Shown: piece by piece, positions 1 to 12,455 of the stretch | Numbering within the stretch: the stretch's first letter is position 1 | How the letters are laid out: each line of letters opens with the position of its first letter | Assembly (NCBI GenBank): GCA_018380885.1 | Contig: JAGZSY010000004.1 | Span: forward strand, 278,417-342,416 | Direction of reading: 5' to 3' | Source: Enterocloster asparagiformis | GTDB lineage: Bacteria > Bacillota > Clostridia > Lachnospirales > Lachnospiraceae | DNA: 64,000 nucleotides | Program-made: the position numbers and the translations under genes | Notes under the pieces: generated by a model | What the model was told of the DNA's origin: nothing | Seen by the model: only the letters and a program-made list of their open reading frames with translations | The model's database searches: none

Positions 1-50
1 TGTTTTTTTAAGGTAACTAGGAATATAAAGCAGAAAGGAAAGAGGAGAAG

Positions 51-1154
51 ATGAAAAAAGGAGTTAAACGCGCAATCTGGGCGGTTGTGATTGTGGTCAT
101 AGCCGTATTACTGTTTTTGCGCCTGACAAAGAAAACGGAATTCGCAGAGGCCACGGCGGACCCGGTGGTGACGGTTGAGAAACCGCACATGGGTGATGTG
201 CGTCTGTCTACCCAGCTGATCGGCACCATTGAGCCGGCGGATGTGGTATATATTTTCCCCAAGGCCGGCGGCGATATCACCGCGGTGAATATCAAGGCCG
301 GGGATACGGTGACCGCAGGTCAGGTGCTGGTGGAGATCGACACCAAGCAGGTCGAGGCCACCAGAACCTCCATGGAGGCAGCCAAGGTGTCCATGCAGAG
401 CGCGCAGAACGTGCTGGACCGCATGACGCCGCTCTACCAGGCAGGTTACATATCCGCCCAGGACTACGACAATTACAAGGCCCAGGCGGACGCTTCCAGG
501 CTTCAATATGAGGCGGCTCAGATCAATTATAACAATCAGATGGAATTCAGCCATGTGACAAGTCCCATAAGCGGCCGGGTGGAGCAGTGCAACGTGGAGC
601 TTCACGACACCGTGGGACAGTCCACCCAGCTCTGCATTATCGCCGGGGAGAACGGCAAGGTGATTTCCTTCTACACCACCGAGAAGGTGAAAAACAATCT
701 GAACCCCGGCGATCCCGTGGTCCTGAACAAGGACGGCGTGGAATACGACGGCACCATCACCGAGGTCAGCAACATGGCCGACTCCGATGTGGGCCTGTTC
801 AAGGTGAAGGCCACGGTGGACGACGACAACACCATGACGCCCGGCACGGACGTGGAGCTTACGGTTCCCAAGGATTCCGCCTTAAACGCCATGCTGGTGC
901 CTGTGCACAGCGTGTATTACCGCGGCGGTGATGCCTATGTCTACACCTATGAGGCCGGGGAGAGCGTGATCCGCGAGGTCCCCGTGGAGGTGGGCATTTT
1001 TGATACCGAGAATATTGTGATCAAGTCCGGCCTGACCATGGACGATCAGGTATTGACCACCTGGACTTCCGAGCTGAAGGACGGCTACAAGGTAGCGCTG
1101 GCGGACAGCCAAGCGGCCGCCGACGCAGAGAAGTCAGAAGCCGCGGCTGAGTAA
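51..1154 (+). CDS. RND efflux periplasmic adaptor subunit (HlyD/MFP family)
   Basis: A 367-residue membrane-fusion protein that should couple the RND permease encoded 15 bases downstream to the extracellular side. A single N-terminal membrane anchor spans about residues 8-24 and lacks a lipobox. A half lipoyl domain follows (GDTVTAGQVLVEID, about 84-97), then an alpha-helical hairpin (about 100-165), the second lipoyl half (SPISGRVEQCN), a beta-barrel domain and an Ala/Glu-rich tail. The start has an AGAGGAG ribosome binding site. The order adaptor then permease is the usual RND operon order. No TolC-like gene is visible. The substrate cannot be told from sequence; the family assignment is secure. 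Confidence 0.93.
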   Translation: MKKGVKRAIWAVVIVVIAVLLFLRLTKKTEFAEATADPVVTVEKPHMGDVRLSTQLIGTIEPADVVYIFPKAGGDITAVNIKAGDTVTAGQVLVEIDTKQVEATRTSMEAAKVSMQSAQNVLDRMTPLYQAGYISAQDYDNYKAQADASRLQYEAAQINYNNQMEFSHVTSPISGRVEQCNVELHDTVGQSTQLCIIAGENGKVISFYTTEKVKNNLNPGDPVVLNKDGVEYDGTITEVSNMADSDVGLFKVKATVDDDNTMTPGTDVELTVPKDSALNAMLVPVHSVYYRGGDAYVYTYEAGESVIREVPVEVGIFDTENIVIKSGLTMDDQVLTTWTSELKDGYKVALADSQAAADAEKSEAAAE

Positions 1155-1169
1155 GGAGGGCGCAAAACT

Positions 1170-4100
1170 ATGGGTTTAACTAAACTAGTCCTGAAACGGC
1201 CGGTGACCACGGTACTGATGATCCTGTGCCTTGTGGTGTTCGGCCTCCAGGCCTTTATGTCATCACCTCTTGAGCTGATGCCGGAGATGAACATGTCCAT
1301 GATCGTCGTGATGACGCCGTATCCCGGCGCCAGCCCCGAGGACGTGAACGAACTGGTCACCAAGACGGTTGAGGGCCAGGTGGGAACCTTGAGCGGCCTG
1401 GACACCGTATCCTCCATGTCCCGCGAGAACGTGTCCATTACCATGCTGGAATACAAGTACGGCACCGATATGGATAAGGCCTACGACGATCTGAAAAAGC
1501 AGATGGATCTGGCCAAGGTCAGCATGCCGGACGAGGTGGAGGACCCCATCATGCTGGAGCTGAACGCGAACCTGATGGCCAACATGATTCTGGCGGTCAG
1601 CAAGGACAACACCGATAACCTCTATAACTATGTAAACGACGATGTGGTGCCGGAGCTGGAAAAGCTGAACTCAGTGGCCGAGGTATCCATCAACGGCGGC
1701 AGCAAGGAGTATATCCGCGTGGAGCTGCTCCCGGAGAAGATGAGCCAGTACGGCGTGAGCATGAATTCCATCGCCACTGACATCGGCAGCGCCGACCTGG
1801 CCTACCCGGCCGGCGACGCGGATATGGGCGACCAGCAGCTGGCCGTGTCCACGGACCAGAAGTTCGACACCCTGGAGAGCCTTCAGGATATTCCGCTGAC
1901 GGTCTCCGGAAAGAATACGGTCTATCTGGGAGATGTGGCTAACATCTATCTGGGCGAGGACGACACCAGCAGTATCGCCCGCTACAACGGTCAGGACACC
2001 ATCGCGGTTTCCGTGACCAAACAGCAGGACGCGGCCTCCCTGGCCCTGTCCTCGGACGTACACGAGGTGGTCGACGAGCTGAAAGCCGCGGACCCGGATT
2101 TGAACATCACGGTGGTTATGGATACCAAGGACAATATCATGTCCTCCCTGACCGCTGTGTTCCAGACCATGATCGCTGCGATTGTGATTTCCATGATCGT
2201 TATCTGGCTGTTCTTCGGGGACCTGAAGGCGTCCCTGATCGTCGGAAGCTCTATTCCTGTGTCTATCCTGGCCTCCTTTGTGCTGATGAACATCATGGGC
2301 TTCTCCCTGAACGTTATCACACTCAGCGCTCTGGTGCTGGGCGTCGGAATGATGGTGGATAACTCCACGGTAGTGCTGGAGAGCTGCTTCAGGGCCACCA
2401 CGGACACGGGCTTCCGGGAATTTTCCAAGGCGGCCTTAAACGGCACCGGCGTGGTATACCAGTCGGTGGTGGGTTCCACCCTGACCACCTGCGTGGTGTT
2501 CCTGCCCCTGGCTATGCTGAGCGGAATGACAGGAGAGATGTTCCGGCCCCTGGGCTTTACCATCGTGTTCTGTATGGTTGCGTCGCTGATTTCGGCGATC
2601 ACCGTGGTTCCGCTGTGCTACATGAACTACAAGCCTGTGGAGAAGAAAACGGCTCCTCTGTCCCGCCCTGTTGAGAAAATGCAGGAACAGTACCGCAGGA
2701 TCATGAGACGGCTCCTGCGCCATAAGGGGCTGGTCATGCTGGCCTCCGTGGCCCTTCTGGGCCTGTTGATTGTGCTGGCCTTTAACCTGAGAACCGAGCT
2801 GATGGGCGAGGACGACATGGGTCAGGTCAGCGTGACCGTGGAGACCAAGCCGGGCCTGCAGATGGAGATCGTGGAAGCCATCTTAAACAGGGTCGAGGAG
2901 GTTGTGAGCGCGGACCCGAACGTGGAGGATTACCTGACCCAGGCGGGCGGCGGCGGCCTGGGAGCCAGCATGAGCTCCAATCCCACCATATCCGCCTACC
3001 TGAAAAAAGACCGGGATATGGAGACGGACGACGTTGTAAAGCTCTGGAGAAAAGAGCTGGAGACAATTCCTAACTGTAACATTACGGTCACCGCCAACTC
3101 TACCATCGGTTCCATGATGGGAACCAGCGACACCTACCAGGTGATCTTGCAGAGCACTGATTACGATGCCTTAAAGGCGGACAGCGACCGGATCGTGGCG
3201 GCCCTGGATGCGCGCCCCGAGGTGACCAAGGTCCACTCCGACCTGGAGAACGCGGCGCCGGTGGTGAAGGTGCGCGTCAATCCCATCAAGGCCAAAGCCG
3301 CCGGGTTGTCCGCGGCGCAGATCGGCGGAAGCTTAAACAGCATGTTAAGCGGCGTGACCCCGGCCTCCCTGGAGATCGACGGCCGCGACGTGGATATCAA
3401 GGTTGAGTATGACAAGGACCGCTATAAGACCCTTGCTCAGGTTCAGAACATCGTGCTGCAGACGCCCTCGGGCGGCGCAGTCGCTCTGACCGACGTGGCG
3501 GATCTGGTGTTCGAGGACAGCCCGGCCACCATCCGGCGTCAGGATAAGCAGTACCGCGTGACCATCACCGGCACCTACACCGACAGCGCCACGGAAAATA
3601 CGGAGAAGGATCTCCAGACCACGGTTGTTACGCCGCAGCTGACCAAGGGCGTGTCCGTGGCAATGAACAGTATGCAGAAATCCATGCAGAAGGAGTTCAC
3701 CAACCTGGCGAAGGCCATCGCCATGGCTATTTTCCTGGTATTCGTGGTCATGGCCTGCCAGTTCGAGTCGCCCAAGTTCTCGATCATGGTTATGACCACC
3801 GTGCCCTTCTGTCTGATCGGCGCCTTCGGGCTGCTGTGGATCGTGGACAGCGCCATCAGCATGACCTCGCTGCTGGGCTTCCTGATGCTGGTGGGTACGG
3901 TTGTAAACAACGGTATTCTGTATGTGGATACGGTGAACCAGTACCGCCAGACCATGGACATGGAGACGGCTATGATCGAGGCCGGCGCCACCCGTCTGCG
4001 CCCGATCCTGATGACGACCCTGACCACAGTGCTGGCTATGCTGCCCATGGCTCTTGCGCTGGGCGATTCAGGCGAGACCACTCAGGGCCTGGCTCTGGTA

Positions 4101-4205
4101 AATATCGGAGGCCTGACGGCTTCCACAATCCTGGCACTGCTCATGCTGCCCGCTTACTATAGCGTGATGAACCGCGGCGGCAAACAGAGCTTGATGGCGG
4201 ATTGA
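1170..4205 (+). CDS. RND family efflux permease (AcrB/MMPL-like)
   Basis: A 1011-residue proton-driven inner-membrane exporter of the RND superfamily, with the expected length and the duplicated layout: one N-terminal membrane segment, a large extracellular loop, six membrane segments (about 340-555), a second large loop (about 560-860) and a final membrane bundle. The transmembrane-4 motif reads GVGMMVDNSTVVLES, with Asp397 at the relay position and Asn398 where AcrB has its second Asp, common in non-AcrB RND proteins. The second-half counterpart is VGTVVNNGILYVD. It has a GGAGG site and is cotranscribed with the adaptor. The exported substrate is unknown. Confidence 0.93.
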   Translation: MGLTKLVLKRPVTTVLMILCLVVFGLQAFMSSPLELMPEMNMSMIVVMTPYPGASPEDVNELVTKTVEGQVGTLSGLDTVSSMSRENVSITMLEYKYGTDMDKAYDDLKKQMDLAKVSMPDEVEDPIMLELNANLMANMILAVSKDNTDNLYNYVNDDVVPELEKLNSVAEVSINGGSKEYIRVELLPEKMSQYGVSMNSIATDIGSADLAYPAGDADMGDQQLAVSTDQKFDTLESLQDIPLTVSGKNTVYLGDVANIYLGEDDTSSIARYNGQDTIAVSVTKQQDAASLALSSDVHEVVDELKAADPDLNITVVMDTKDNIMSSLTAVFQTMIAAIVISMIVIWLFFGDLKASLIVGSSIPVSILASFVLMNIMGFSLNVITLSALVLGVGMMVDNSTVVLESCFRATTDTGFREFSKAALNGTGVVYQSVVGSTLTTCVVFLPLAMLSGMTGEMFRPLGFTIVFCMVASLISAITVVPLCYMNYKPVEKKTAPLSRPVEKMQEQYRRIMRRLLRHKGLVMLASVALLGLLIVLAFNLRTELMGEDDMGQVSVTVETKPGLQMEIVEAILNRVEEVVSADPNVEDYLTQAGGGGLGASMSSNPTISAYLKKDRDMETDDVVKLWRKELETIPNCNITVTANSTIGSMMGTSDTYQVILQSTDYDALKADSDRIVAALDARPEVTKVHSDLENAAPVVKVRVNPIKAKAAGLSAAQIGGSLNSMLSGVTPASLEIDGRDVDIKVEYDKDRYKTLAQVQNIVLQTPSGGAVALTDVADLVFEDSPATIRRQDKQYRVTITGTYTDSATENTEKDLQTTVVTPQLTKGVSVAMNSMQKSMQKEFTNLAKAIAMAIFLVFVVMACQFESPKFSIMVMTTVPFCLIGAFGLLWIVDSAISMTSLLGFLMLVGTVVNNGILYVDTVNQYRQTMDMETAMIEAGATRLRPILMTTLTTVLAMLPMALALGDSGETTQGLALVNIGGLTASTILALLMLPAYYSVMNRGGKQSLMAD

Positions 4206-4216
4206 TTTTAAATAGG

Positions 4217-4248
4217 GGGACCAAACGTGAATGCGCGCGGTCCCTTTT
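4217..4248 (+). terminator. Terminator of the RND operon
   Basis: GGGACC (4217-4222) pairs with GGTCCC (4239-4244) and is followed by TTTTGATTT. It lies 12 bases after the permease stop. The loop is 16 bases and the stem only 6 base pairs (one more if an outer G-T wobble is allowed), so efficiency may be moderate. Confidence 0.6.
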
Positions 4249-4349
4249 GATTTAGGGTGACGGTGGTTTTGACGGAATGTGTCAAAAAATAGACAAACAA
4301 AAACTTTTTGTACATCTAAAAAATATTTATGAAATAATTAGAAATTGCA

Positions 4350-4378
4350 TTGAAAATAAAATGGTGATGAGGTATAAT
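4350..4378 (+). promoter_or_regulatory. Promoter of the V-type ATPase operon
   Basis: TTGAAA (4350-4355), a 17-base spacer and a perfect TATAAT (4373-4378) form a strong sigma-A-type promoter. The surrounding 100 bases are markedly AT-rich. Transcription should begin near 4385, leaving a leader of about 90 bases before the first gene. Confidence 0.8.
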
Positions 4379-4384
4379 CTATTC

Positions 4385-4475
4385 ATATTGTACAAAAAAT
4401 AAGAGAATCCTAAAAAATGTGAAGGATTTATTCTCTTGCCTGCATTTCAGGTATGGATTCTTTTTAGAGAGGAGG
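4385..4475 (+). other. Structured leader of the V-type ATPase mRNA
   Basis: The leader can fold in competing ways. AGAGAATCC (4402-4410) can pair with GGATT-ATTCTCT (4424-4436), and GAATCC (4405-4410) can alternatively pair with GGATTC (4455-4460), which is followed by TTTTT. The small stem CCTG/CAGG lies between them. A U-run just after a G/C-poor pairing hints at attenuation, but no covariance or ligand-binding consensus is recognisable. Confidence 0.3.
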
Positions 4476-4790
4476 ATGGAGTTGGCCCAGGAAATCATTG
4501 ACGCAATCCGTCAGGCGGAACAGACGGCTGAAAACCGGGAAGCCGAGGCAGCTAAACAGGCAGAGCAGATGATAGCGGAAGCCAAGACTTCCGCGGCTGC
4601 GCAGAAGAGTGAGCTAATCCGTCAGGCCCGGGAAAAAGCCGCCCAGACGGAAGAAGCCGCCAAAGCCCAGGCGGATCGGATTTTGGTGGATGCCGAACAG
4701 GCGGAAGGCGCTGAGCTTGAATCGCTGCGCAGCGCGGTAACAGAGAAGTCAGAGCAGGCAGTAAAGGCAGTTTTGGCTGAGCTGCTGTAG
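4476..4790 (+). CDS. ntpF: V-type ATP synthase peripheral-stalk subunit (NtpF/G-H type)
   Basis: About 104 residues, almost entirely one charged, Ala/Glu/Gln/Lys-rich coiled-coil helix, as expected for the stalk subunit that pairs with subunit E and holds the catalytic head against the membrane subunit I. It is the first gene of the operon, the position of ntpF in Enterococcus hirae. The start is not certain: ATG 4476 abuts the GGAGG, whereas an in-frame TTG at 4482 has an ideal six-base spacing to that site. An upstream in-frame GTG (4419) lacks a ribosome binding site and would add a non-helical leader. Confidence 0.85.
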   Translation: MELAQEIIDAIRQAEQTAENREAEAAKQAEQMIAEAKTSAAAQKSELIRQAREKAAQTEEAAKAQADRILVDAEQAEGAELESLRSAVTEKSEQAVKAVLAELL

Positions 4791-4807
4791 AAAGGAGGCG
4801 CGTAAGA

Positions 4808-7308
<2,501 letters not shown>

Positions 7309-7357
7309 GTTCCGGCGGCGACGATAGAATGAACATAACGGGAAAGGAGAACAACGC

Positions 7358-7966
7358 ATGGCGGGATTAGACAAAATTATCGCCCGGATTCAGGCAGAGT
7401 CTGAGGAAGCGGCGGCCCGTACTCTGGAGGCGGCAAAAGCCGAGGCGGAAAAGATTCTCCAGAACGCCAGAGAGGAAGCTGCCGCGGAGTGCGCTGCCAT
7501 CGACAGAAAGGCGGAGCAGGCGGCCGCCAATACCCTGGAGCGGGGCCATTCTGCTGCGGAGCTTAAAAAGCGGCAGAGAATCCTGGCCGAGAAACAGGTA
7601 TTGATAGGCAGAATTATCGGTGAAGCAAAACAGAAACTGAAGAATATGCCTCAGGAGGCGTATTTTGAGAATATCGTGAAGCTGGCGGTGAAGGCAGCTC
7701 AGAAGGGGCAGGGGACGATTCTGTTTTCCAAAACCGATCTGGACCGCCTTCCGGAGAATTTCGCGGATACCTTAAACGCAGCTCTGAAGGCAAGCGGCAG
7801 AGAGGGAGCGGTTCTGACCGTTTCCGGAGAGACGCGGGATATTGACGGCGGCTTTGTGCTCACATACGGCGGCATCGAGGAGAACTGCTCCTTTGACGCG
7901 CTGTTTGATTCCGCGCACGAGCTGCTGCAGGATAAGGTTCAGGAGATTCTGTTCGGCACGGTTTAA
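7358..7966 (+). CDS. ntpE: V-type ATP synthase subunit E
   Basis: A 202-residue peripheral-stalk subunit. Residues 1 to about 95 form a charged Ala/Glu-rich helix that should coil with the NtpF stalk protein; the C-terminal globular half (about 100-202) binds the catalytic head. Its sequence ends with an amphipathic helix typical of the family. The ATG at 7358 has GGAAAGGAG upstream. A 49-base gap separates it from ntpK, one of the largest in the operon, but no terminator is seen there. Confidence 0.93.
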   Translation: MAGLDKIIARIQAESEEAAARTLEAAKAEAEKILQNAREEAAAECAAIDRKAEQAAANTLERGHSAAELKKRQRILAEKQVLIGRIIGEAKQKLKNMPQEAYFENIVKLAVKAAQKGQGTILFSKTDLDRLPENFADTLNAALKASGREGAVLTVSGETRDIDGGFVLTYGGIEENCSFDALFDSAHELLQDKVQEILFGTV

Positions 7967-7980
7967 CGGGAGGTTTATAA

Positions 7981-8949
7981 ATGGCAGTAGAACAATATGT
8001 TTATGCGGTGGCCCGTATCCGTTCCAAAGAGCTCTCCCTGTTTTCCGGTTCCCTGATTGAGCAGCTTCTGGCTGCCAAGGGATACGACGAGTGCCTTCAG
8101 CTTCTGCAGGAAAAGGGCTGGGGCGACGGTGAGTCCAAGGATGCCGGGAGCATCCTGGCGGCGGAACGGGAGAAAACATGGCAGCTCATGGGCGAACTGG
8201 TGAAGGACCTCTCCGTGTTCGACGTGTTCCTGTATGCCAATGATTACCACAATCTGAAGGCGGCGATCAAGGAGGCCCGGATGGACACAGAATATCCGGG
8301 AATCTATATCGACCAGGGAACCGTGGACGTGAAGCGCATCCGTGATGCCGTCCGCACCAGGGACTTTTCCGCGCTTCCGGAAGCCATGGCCGAGCCTGCG
8401 AAGGAAGCCTACGAGGTGCTGCTTCAGACCGGGGACGGACAGCTCTGCGACATCATCATCGACAGGGCGGCCTTAAACGCCATCTACAAGGCCGGCAAGG
8501 CTGTGGGGGACGAGTGCCTGGGGCTCTACGGTGAGCTGACGGTGGCCTCCGCCGATATCAAGACAGCGGTGCGCGCGGCGCGTACCGGCAAGGACAAAGC
8601 ATTTTTAGCGCGGGCTCTGGCCCCCTGCGATACGCTGGACGTGGGCCGTCTGGCCCAGGCGGCGGTGGAAGGCGTGGAGGCCATCTGCGCATATCTGGAA
8701 CTCACGCCCTATGCCGAAGCGGTTGAGGAGCTTCACAAATCCCCGTCCGCCTTTGAGCGCTGGTGTGACAACCTGCTGATCCGCAAGATCCGCCCCCAGA
8801 GATTCAATCCCTTCGGGCTTGGCCCTCTGGCTGCGTATATTCTGGCGCGAGACAACGAAATCAAGACAGTACGGATCGTGCTTTCCGGCAAGCTTAACCA
8901 CCTTCCGGAAGAATCCATCCGGGAAAGGGTAAGGGAGATGTATGTATAA
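7981..8949 (+). CDS. ntpC: V-type ATP synthase subunit C
   Basis: A 322-residue subunit C/d homologue, the funnel that sits on the membrane ring and connects it to the central shaft. It is largely helical with the threefold repeated fold of the family. The segment LPEESIRERVREMYV closes the protein and its coding sequence overlaps the next gene by eight bases, implying translational coupling. The GGGAGG site precedes ATG 7981. Position between E and the F-type shaft subunit agrees with the operon order of Enterococcus. Confidence 0.93.
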   Translation: MAVEQYVYAVARIRSKELSLFSGSLIEQLLAAKGYDECLQLLQEKGWGDGESKDAGSILAAEREKTWQLMGELVKDLSVFDVFLYANDYHNLKAAIKEARMDTEYPGIYIDQGTVDVKRIRDAVRTRDFSALPEAMAEPAKEAYEVLLQTGDGQLCDIIIDRAALNAIYKAGKAVGDECLGLYGELTVASADIKTAVRAARTGKDKAFLARALAPCDTLDVGRLAQAAVEGVEAICAYLELTPYAEAVEELHKSPSAFERWCDNLLIRKIRPQRFNPFGLGPLAAYILARDNEIKTVRIVLSGKLNHLPEESIRERVREMYV

Positions 8950-9259
8950 GATTGCAGTTATGGGCGACCGCGACAGCATCTACGGGTTCGCGGCGCTGGG
9001 CCTTGAGCCGTTTCCCTTTACAGATCCGGCGGATGCGGGAAAGAAAATGAGGCAGCTTGCGGAGAGCGGCTATGCGGTTATCTATATCACCGAGGCGCTG
9101 GCGGCCCAGCTGGGACCGGAGATCGAGCGCTACCGCGAGGCGGACCTCCCGGCCATTATCCTGATCCCCGGCGTGTCCGGCAACACGGGTCAGGGCATCA
9201 TGGCGGTGAAGAAATCCGTGGAGCAGGCGGTAGGTTCGGATATTATATTCAACAACTAG
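8942..9259 (+). CDS. ntpG: V-type ATP synthase subunit F (NtpG)
   Basis: A 105-residue central-shaft subunit with the expected alternating alpha/beta fold. It begins KIAVMGDRDSIYGFAALGL, the typical start of this family, and contains the conserved ILIPGVSGNTG turn near residue 80. It overlaps the end of ntpC by eight bases and lies 12 bases before ntpA. The protein should bind subunit D and tune rotary activity. Confidence 0.94.
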   Translation: MYKIAVMGDRDSIYGFAALGLEPFPFTDPADAGKKMRQLAESGYAVIYITEALAAQLGPEIERYREADLPAIILIPGVSGNTGQGIMAVKKSVEQAVGSDIIFNN

Positions 9260-9271
9260 TGGAGGTAGAAA

Positions 9272-11047
9272 ATGAGCAAAGGCGTGATTAAAAAAGTAGC
9301 CGGTCCGCTGGTTATCGCTGAAGGCATGCGCGACGCCAACATGTTCGACGTGGTGCGTGTGAGCGAACAGCGGCTGATTGGCGAAATTATAGAGATTCAC
9401 GGTGACAAGGCTTCCGTCCAGGTATACGAGGAGACCTCCGGCCTGGGCCCGGGCGAGCCCGTTGAGTCCACGGGAGTACCCATGAGCGTGGAACTGGGGC
9501 CCGGCCTGATCGGAAGTATTTACGATGGAATCCAGCGTCCTCTGGACGCGATCATGGAGGTTACCGGCGGCAATCTGTTGAACCGCGGTGTTGAGGTGCC
9601 CTCCTTAAAGAGAGAGAAAAAGTGGGAGTTCGTGCCCACCGCCCAGGTCGGCGACAAGGTCACCGGCGGCGACATCATCGGTACGGTTCAGGAGACCGAC
9701 GTGGTGCAGCAGAAGATCATGATCCCTGTGGGCGTAGCCGGCACCATCACCTATATCAGCGGCGGCGAGTACACCGTGACCGCTACTGTCGCGGTTGTGA
9801 CCGACGACCGCGGCGAGGAGCATCCCGTGGGCCTTATGCAGAAATGGCCGGTTAGACGCGGACGCCCCTACAAGACAAAGCTGTCTCCGGATATGCCTCT
9901 GGTAACGGGACAGCGCGTGATCGATACCCTGTTCCCCATCGCCAAGGGCGGTGTGGCCGCGGTTCCCGGGCCCTTCGGCTCCGGCAAGACCGTGGTGCAG
10001 CACCAGCTGGCCAAGTGGGCGGATGCGGATATCGTGGTCTATATCGGCTGCGGTGAGCGCGGCAACGAGATGACCGATGTTTTGAACGAGTTCCCGGAGC
10101 TGAAGGATCCCAAGACCGGAAAGTCCCTGATGGAGCGGACGGTGCTGATCGCGAACACCTCCGACATGCCTGTGGCGGCCCGTGAGGCTTCCATCTACAC
10201 CGGCATCACCATCGCGGAGTATTTCCGCGACATGGGCTATTCCGTGGCCCTGATGGCCGACTCCACCTCCCGCTGGGCCGAGGCCCTCCGAGAGATGAGC
10301 GGACGTCTGGAGGAGATGCCCGGCGAGGAAGGCTACCCCGCGTACCTGGGTTCCCGTCTGGCGCAGTTCTACGAGCGCGCAGGCCGCGTGATCTCCCTGG
10401 GAAGCGAGGGGAGAGAGGGCGCTCTGTCCGTAATCGGAGCCGTATCCCCCGCGGGCGGCGATATCTCCGAGCCTGTAACCCAGGCGACCCTGCGTATCGT
10501 CAAGGTATTCTGGAGCCTGGACTCCAACCTGGCCTACAAGCGCCATTTCCCGGCGGTTAACTGGCTGACCAGCTACTCCCTGTACGTGGACACCATGGAA
10601 AAATGGTTCAACGCCGAGGTGGAGAGCGACTGGACCGAGCTGCGCGGACGCCTGATGCTGCTGCTTCAGGAGGAGGCCGAGCTGGACGAGATCGTGAAGC
10701 TGGTTGGTATGGACGCCCTGTCCGCACCGGACCGCCTGAAGCTGGAAGCGGCCCGCTCCATCCGCGAGGACTTCCTGCATCAGGACGCCTTCCACGAGGT
10801 GGATACCTTCACATCCTTAAAGAAACAGCACATGATGATGATGCTGGTGCTCGCATACTACGATCAGGCGGGAGAGGCTCTGAGCAAGGGCGTGAACATC
10901 GAGCGCCTGGTGAACCTGCCGGTCCGCGAGACCATCGGCCGTTTCAAATATACGCCCGAGGGCGAGCTGGACGCGGCCTACGACAAGATTCTCGACGCGC
11001 TGCGCGCTGAAATCGGCGATGAGCTGAGCAGAAAGGAGGACTTCTAA
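9272..11047 (+). CDS. ntpA: V-type ATP synthase catalytic subunit A
   Basis: A 591-residue catalytic nucleotide-binding subunit. The P-loop GPFGSGKT spans residues 233-240 with Lys239 as the phosphate-binding lysine. The [11 protein letters not shown] segment near 260 carries the catalytic glutamate. The long non-homologous insertion that separates V-type A from F-type beta subunits lies around 110-200. The ribosome binding site is GGAGG seven bases before ATG. The stop codon overlaps the start of ntpB by one base (TAATG). Confidence 0.97.
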   Translation: MSKGVIKKVAGPLVIAEGMRDANMFDVVRVSEQRLIGEIIEIHGDKASVQVYEETSGLGPGEPVESTGVPMSVELGPGLIGSIYDGIQRPLDAIMEVTGGNLLNRGVEVPSLKREKKWEFVPTAQVGDKVTGGDIIGTVQETDVVQQKIMIPVGVAGTITYISGGEYTVTATVAVVTDDRGEEHPVGLMQKWPVRRGRPYKTKLSPDMPLVTGQRVIDTLFPIAKGGVAAVPGPFGSGKTVVQHQLAKWADADIVVYIGCGERGNEMTDVLNEFPELKDPKTGKSLMERTVLIANTSDMPVAAREASIYTGITIAEYFRDMGYSVALMADSTSRWAEALREMSGRLEEMPGEEGYPAYLGSRLAQFYERAGRVISLGSEGREGALSVIGAVSPAGGDISEPVTQATLRIVKVFWSLDSNLAYKRHFPAVNWLTSYSLYVDTMEKWFNAEVESDWTELRGRLMLLLQEEAELDEIVKLVGMDALSAPDRLKLEAARSIREDFLHQDAFHEVDTFTSLKKQHMMMMLVLAYYDQAGEALSKGVNIERLVNLPVRETIGRFKYTPEGELDAAYDKILDALRAEIGDELSRKEDF

Positions 11048-12420
11048 TGCCAAAAGAATACAGGACAATCGAAGAGGTTGCCGGTCCCCTTATGCTGGTT
11101 CGCGGCGTACAGGGAGTAACCTATGACGAATTAGGAGAAATCGAGCTGGCAAGCGGTGAGAAACGCCGCTGTAAAGTTCTGGAAATTGACGGTGGAAACG
11201 CTCTGGTACAGCTGTTCGAGTCCTCCACCGGTATCAACCTGGATTCCAGTAAGGTCCGTTTCCTGGGCCGTACCATGGAGTTAGGCGTGTCAGAGGATAT
11301 GCTGAGCCGTATCTTCGACGGCCTGGGCCGTCCCATTGACGGCGGTCCCGATATCCTTCCTGAGAAGCGCATGGACATCAATGGCCTGCCCATGAACCCG
11401 GCGGCCAGAAACTACCCCCAGGAGTTCATCCAGACTGGCGTTTCCGCCATCGACGGGCTGAACACCCTGGTAAGAGGCCAGAAGCTGCCGATCTTCTCGG
11501 CGTCCGGCCTGCCCCACGCCAATCTGGCGGCGCAGATCGCCCGTCAGGCGAAGGTGCGCGGCACCAACGAGCCCTTCGCGGTTGTGTTCGCCGCAATGGG
11601 TATCACCTTCGAGGAAGCCAACTTCTTCATGGAGAGCTTCAAGGAGACGGGAGCAATCGACCGAAGCGTTATGTTCATCAACCTGGCCAACGACCCCGCC
11701 GTAGAGCGTATCGCCACCCCGCGTATGGCTCTGACCGCGGCCGAGTACCTGGCCTTTGAGAAGAACATGCACGTGCTGGTTATTTTGACCGATATCACCA
11801 ACTATGCCGACGCCCTGCGTGAGGTTTCCGCCGCGCGTAAGGAGGTTCCGGGACGCCGCGGCTACCCGGGCTACATGTACACCGACCTGGCCTCCCTGTA
11901 CGAGCGCGCAGGCCGTCAGAAGGGCAAGAACGGTTCCATCACCATGATCCCGATCCTGTCCATGCCTGAGGACGACAAGACCCATCCCATCCCCGACCTG
12001 ACCGGATACATCACCGAGGGCCAGATCATCCTGAGCCGTGAGCTGTACCGCAAGGGCGTTACGCCGCCCATCGACGTGCTGCCCAGCCTGTCCCGTCTGA
12101 AGGACAAAGGTATCGGCGAGGGCAAGACCAGAGCGGACCACGCAAACGTGATGAACCAGCTGTTTGCTGCTTACGCGAGAGGTAAGGACGCCAAGGAGCT
12201 GATGGTTATCCTGGGCGAGGCGGCTCTGACGGATATGGATAAGCTGTACGCGAAGTTCGCGGACGCCTTTGAGAAGGAGTATGTATCCCAGGGCTACTAC
12301 GCGAACCGCGATATCGAGGAGACCATGGAGATTGGCTGGAAGCTGCTGCGTATTCTGCCGAGAACCGAGCTCAAGCGTATCAAGGACACCTATCTGGATC
12401 TGTACTACGACGAGAAGTAA
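11047..12420 (+). CDS. ntpB: V-type ATP synthase regulatory subunit B
   Basis: A 457-residue non-catalytic partner of NtpA, alternating with it in the head. It is the right length and begins with the family-typical [14 protein letters not shown]. It retains [20 protein letters not shown] where A has its P-loop, so no canonical Walker lysine is present, as expected for B subunits. It is translationally coupled to ntpA by a TAATG overlap. Codon usage matches its neighbours. Confidence 0.97.
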   Translation: MPKEYRTIEEVAGPLMLVRGVQGVTYDELGEIELASGEKRRCKVLEIDGGNALVQLFESSTGINLDSSKVRFLGRTMELGVSEDMLSRIFDGLGRPIDGGPDILPEKRMDINGLPMNPAARNYPQEFIQTGVSAIDGLNTLVRGQKLPIFSASGLPHANLAAQIARQAKVRGTNEPFAVVFAAMGITFEEANFFMESFKETGAIDRSVMFINLANDPAVERIATPRMALTAAEYLAFEKNMHVLVILTDITNYADALREVSAARKEVPGRRGYPGYMYTDLASLYERAGRQKGKNGSITMIPILSMPEDDKTHPIPDLTGYITEGQIILSRELYRKGVTPPIDVLPSLSRLKDKGIGEGKTRADHANVMNQLFAAYARGKDAKELMVILGEAALTDMDKLYAKFADAFEKEYVSQGYYANRDIEETMEIGWKLLRILPRTELKRIKDTYLDLYYDEK

Positions 12421-12455
12421 CCGGTGAACTGGTAACGAAAGGAAGTTGACAGAGT

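Noticed and set aside
1170..4205. Asn398 in the transmembrane-4 motif considered as loss of the proton relay
   Set aside because: VDN is common in RND families outside the AcrB group, so it does not indicate an inactive pump.
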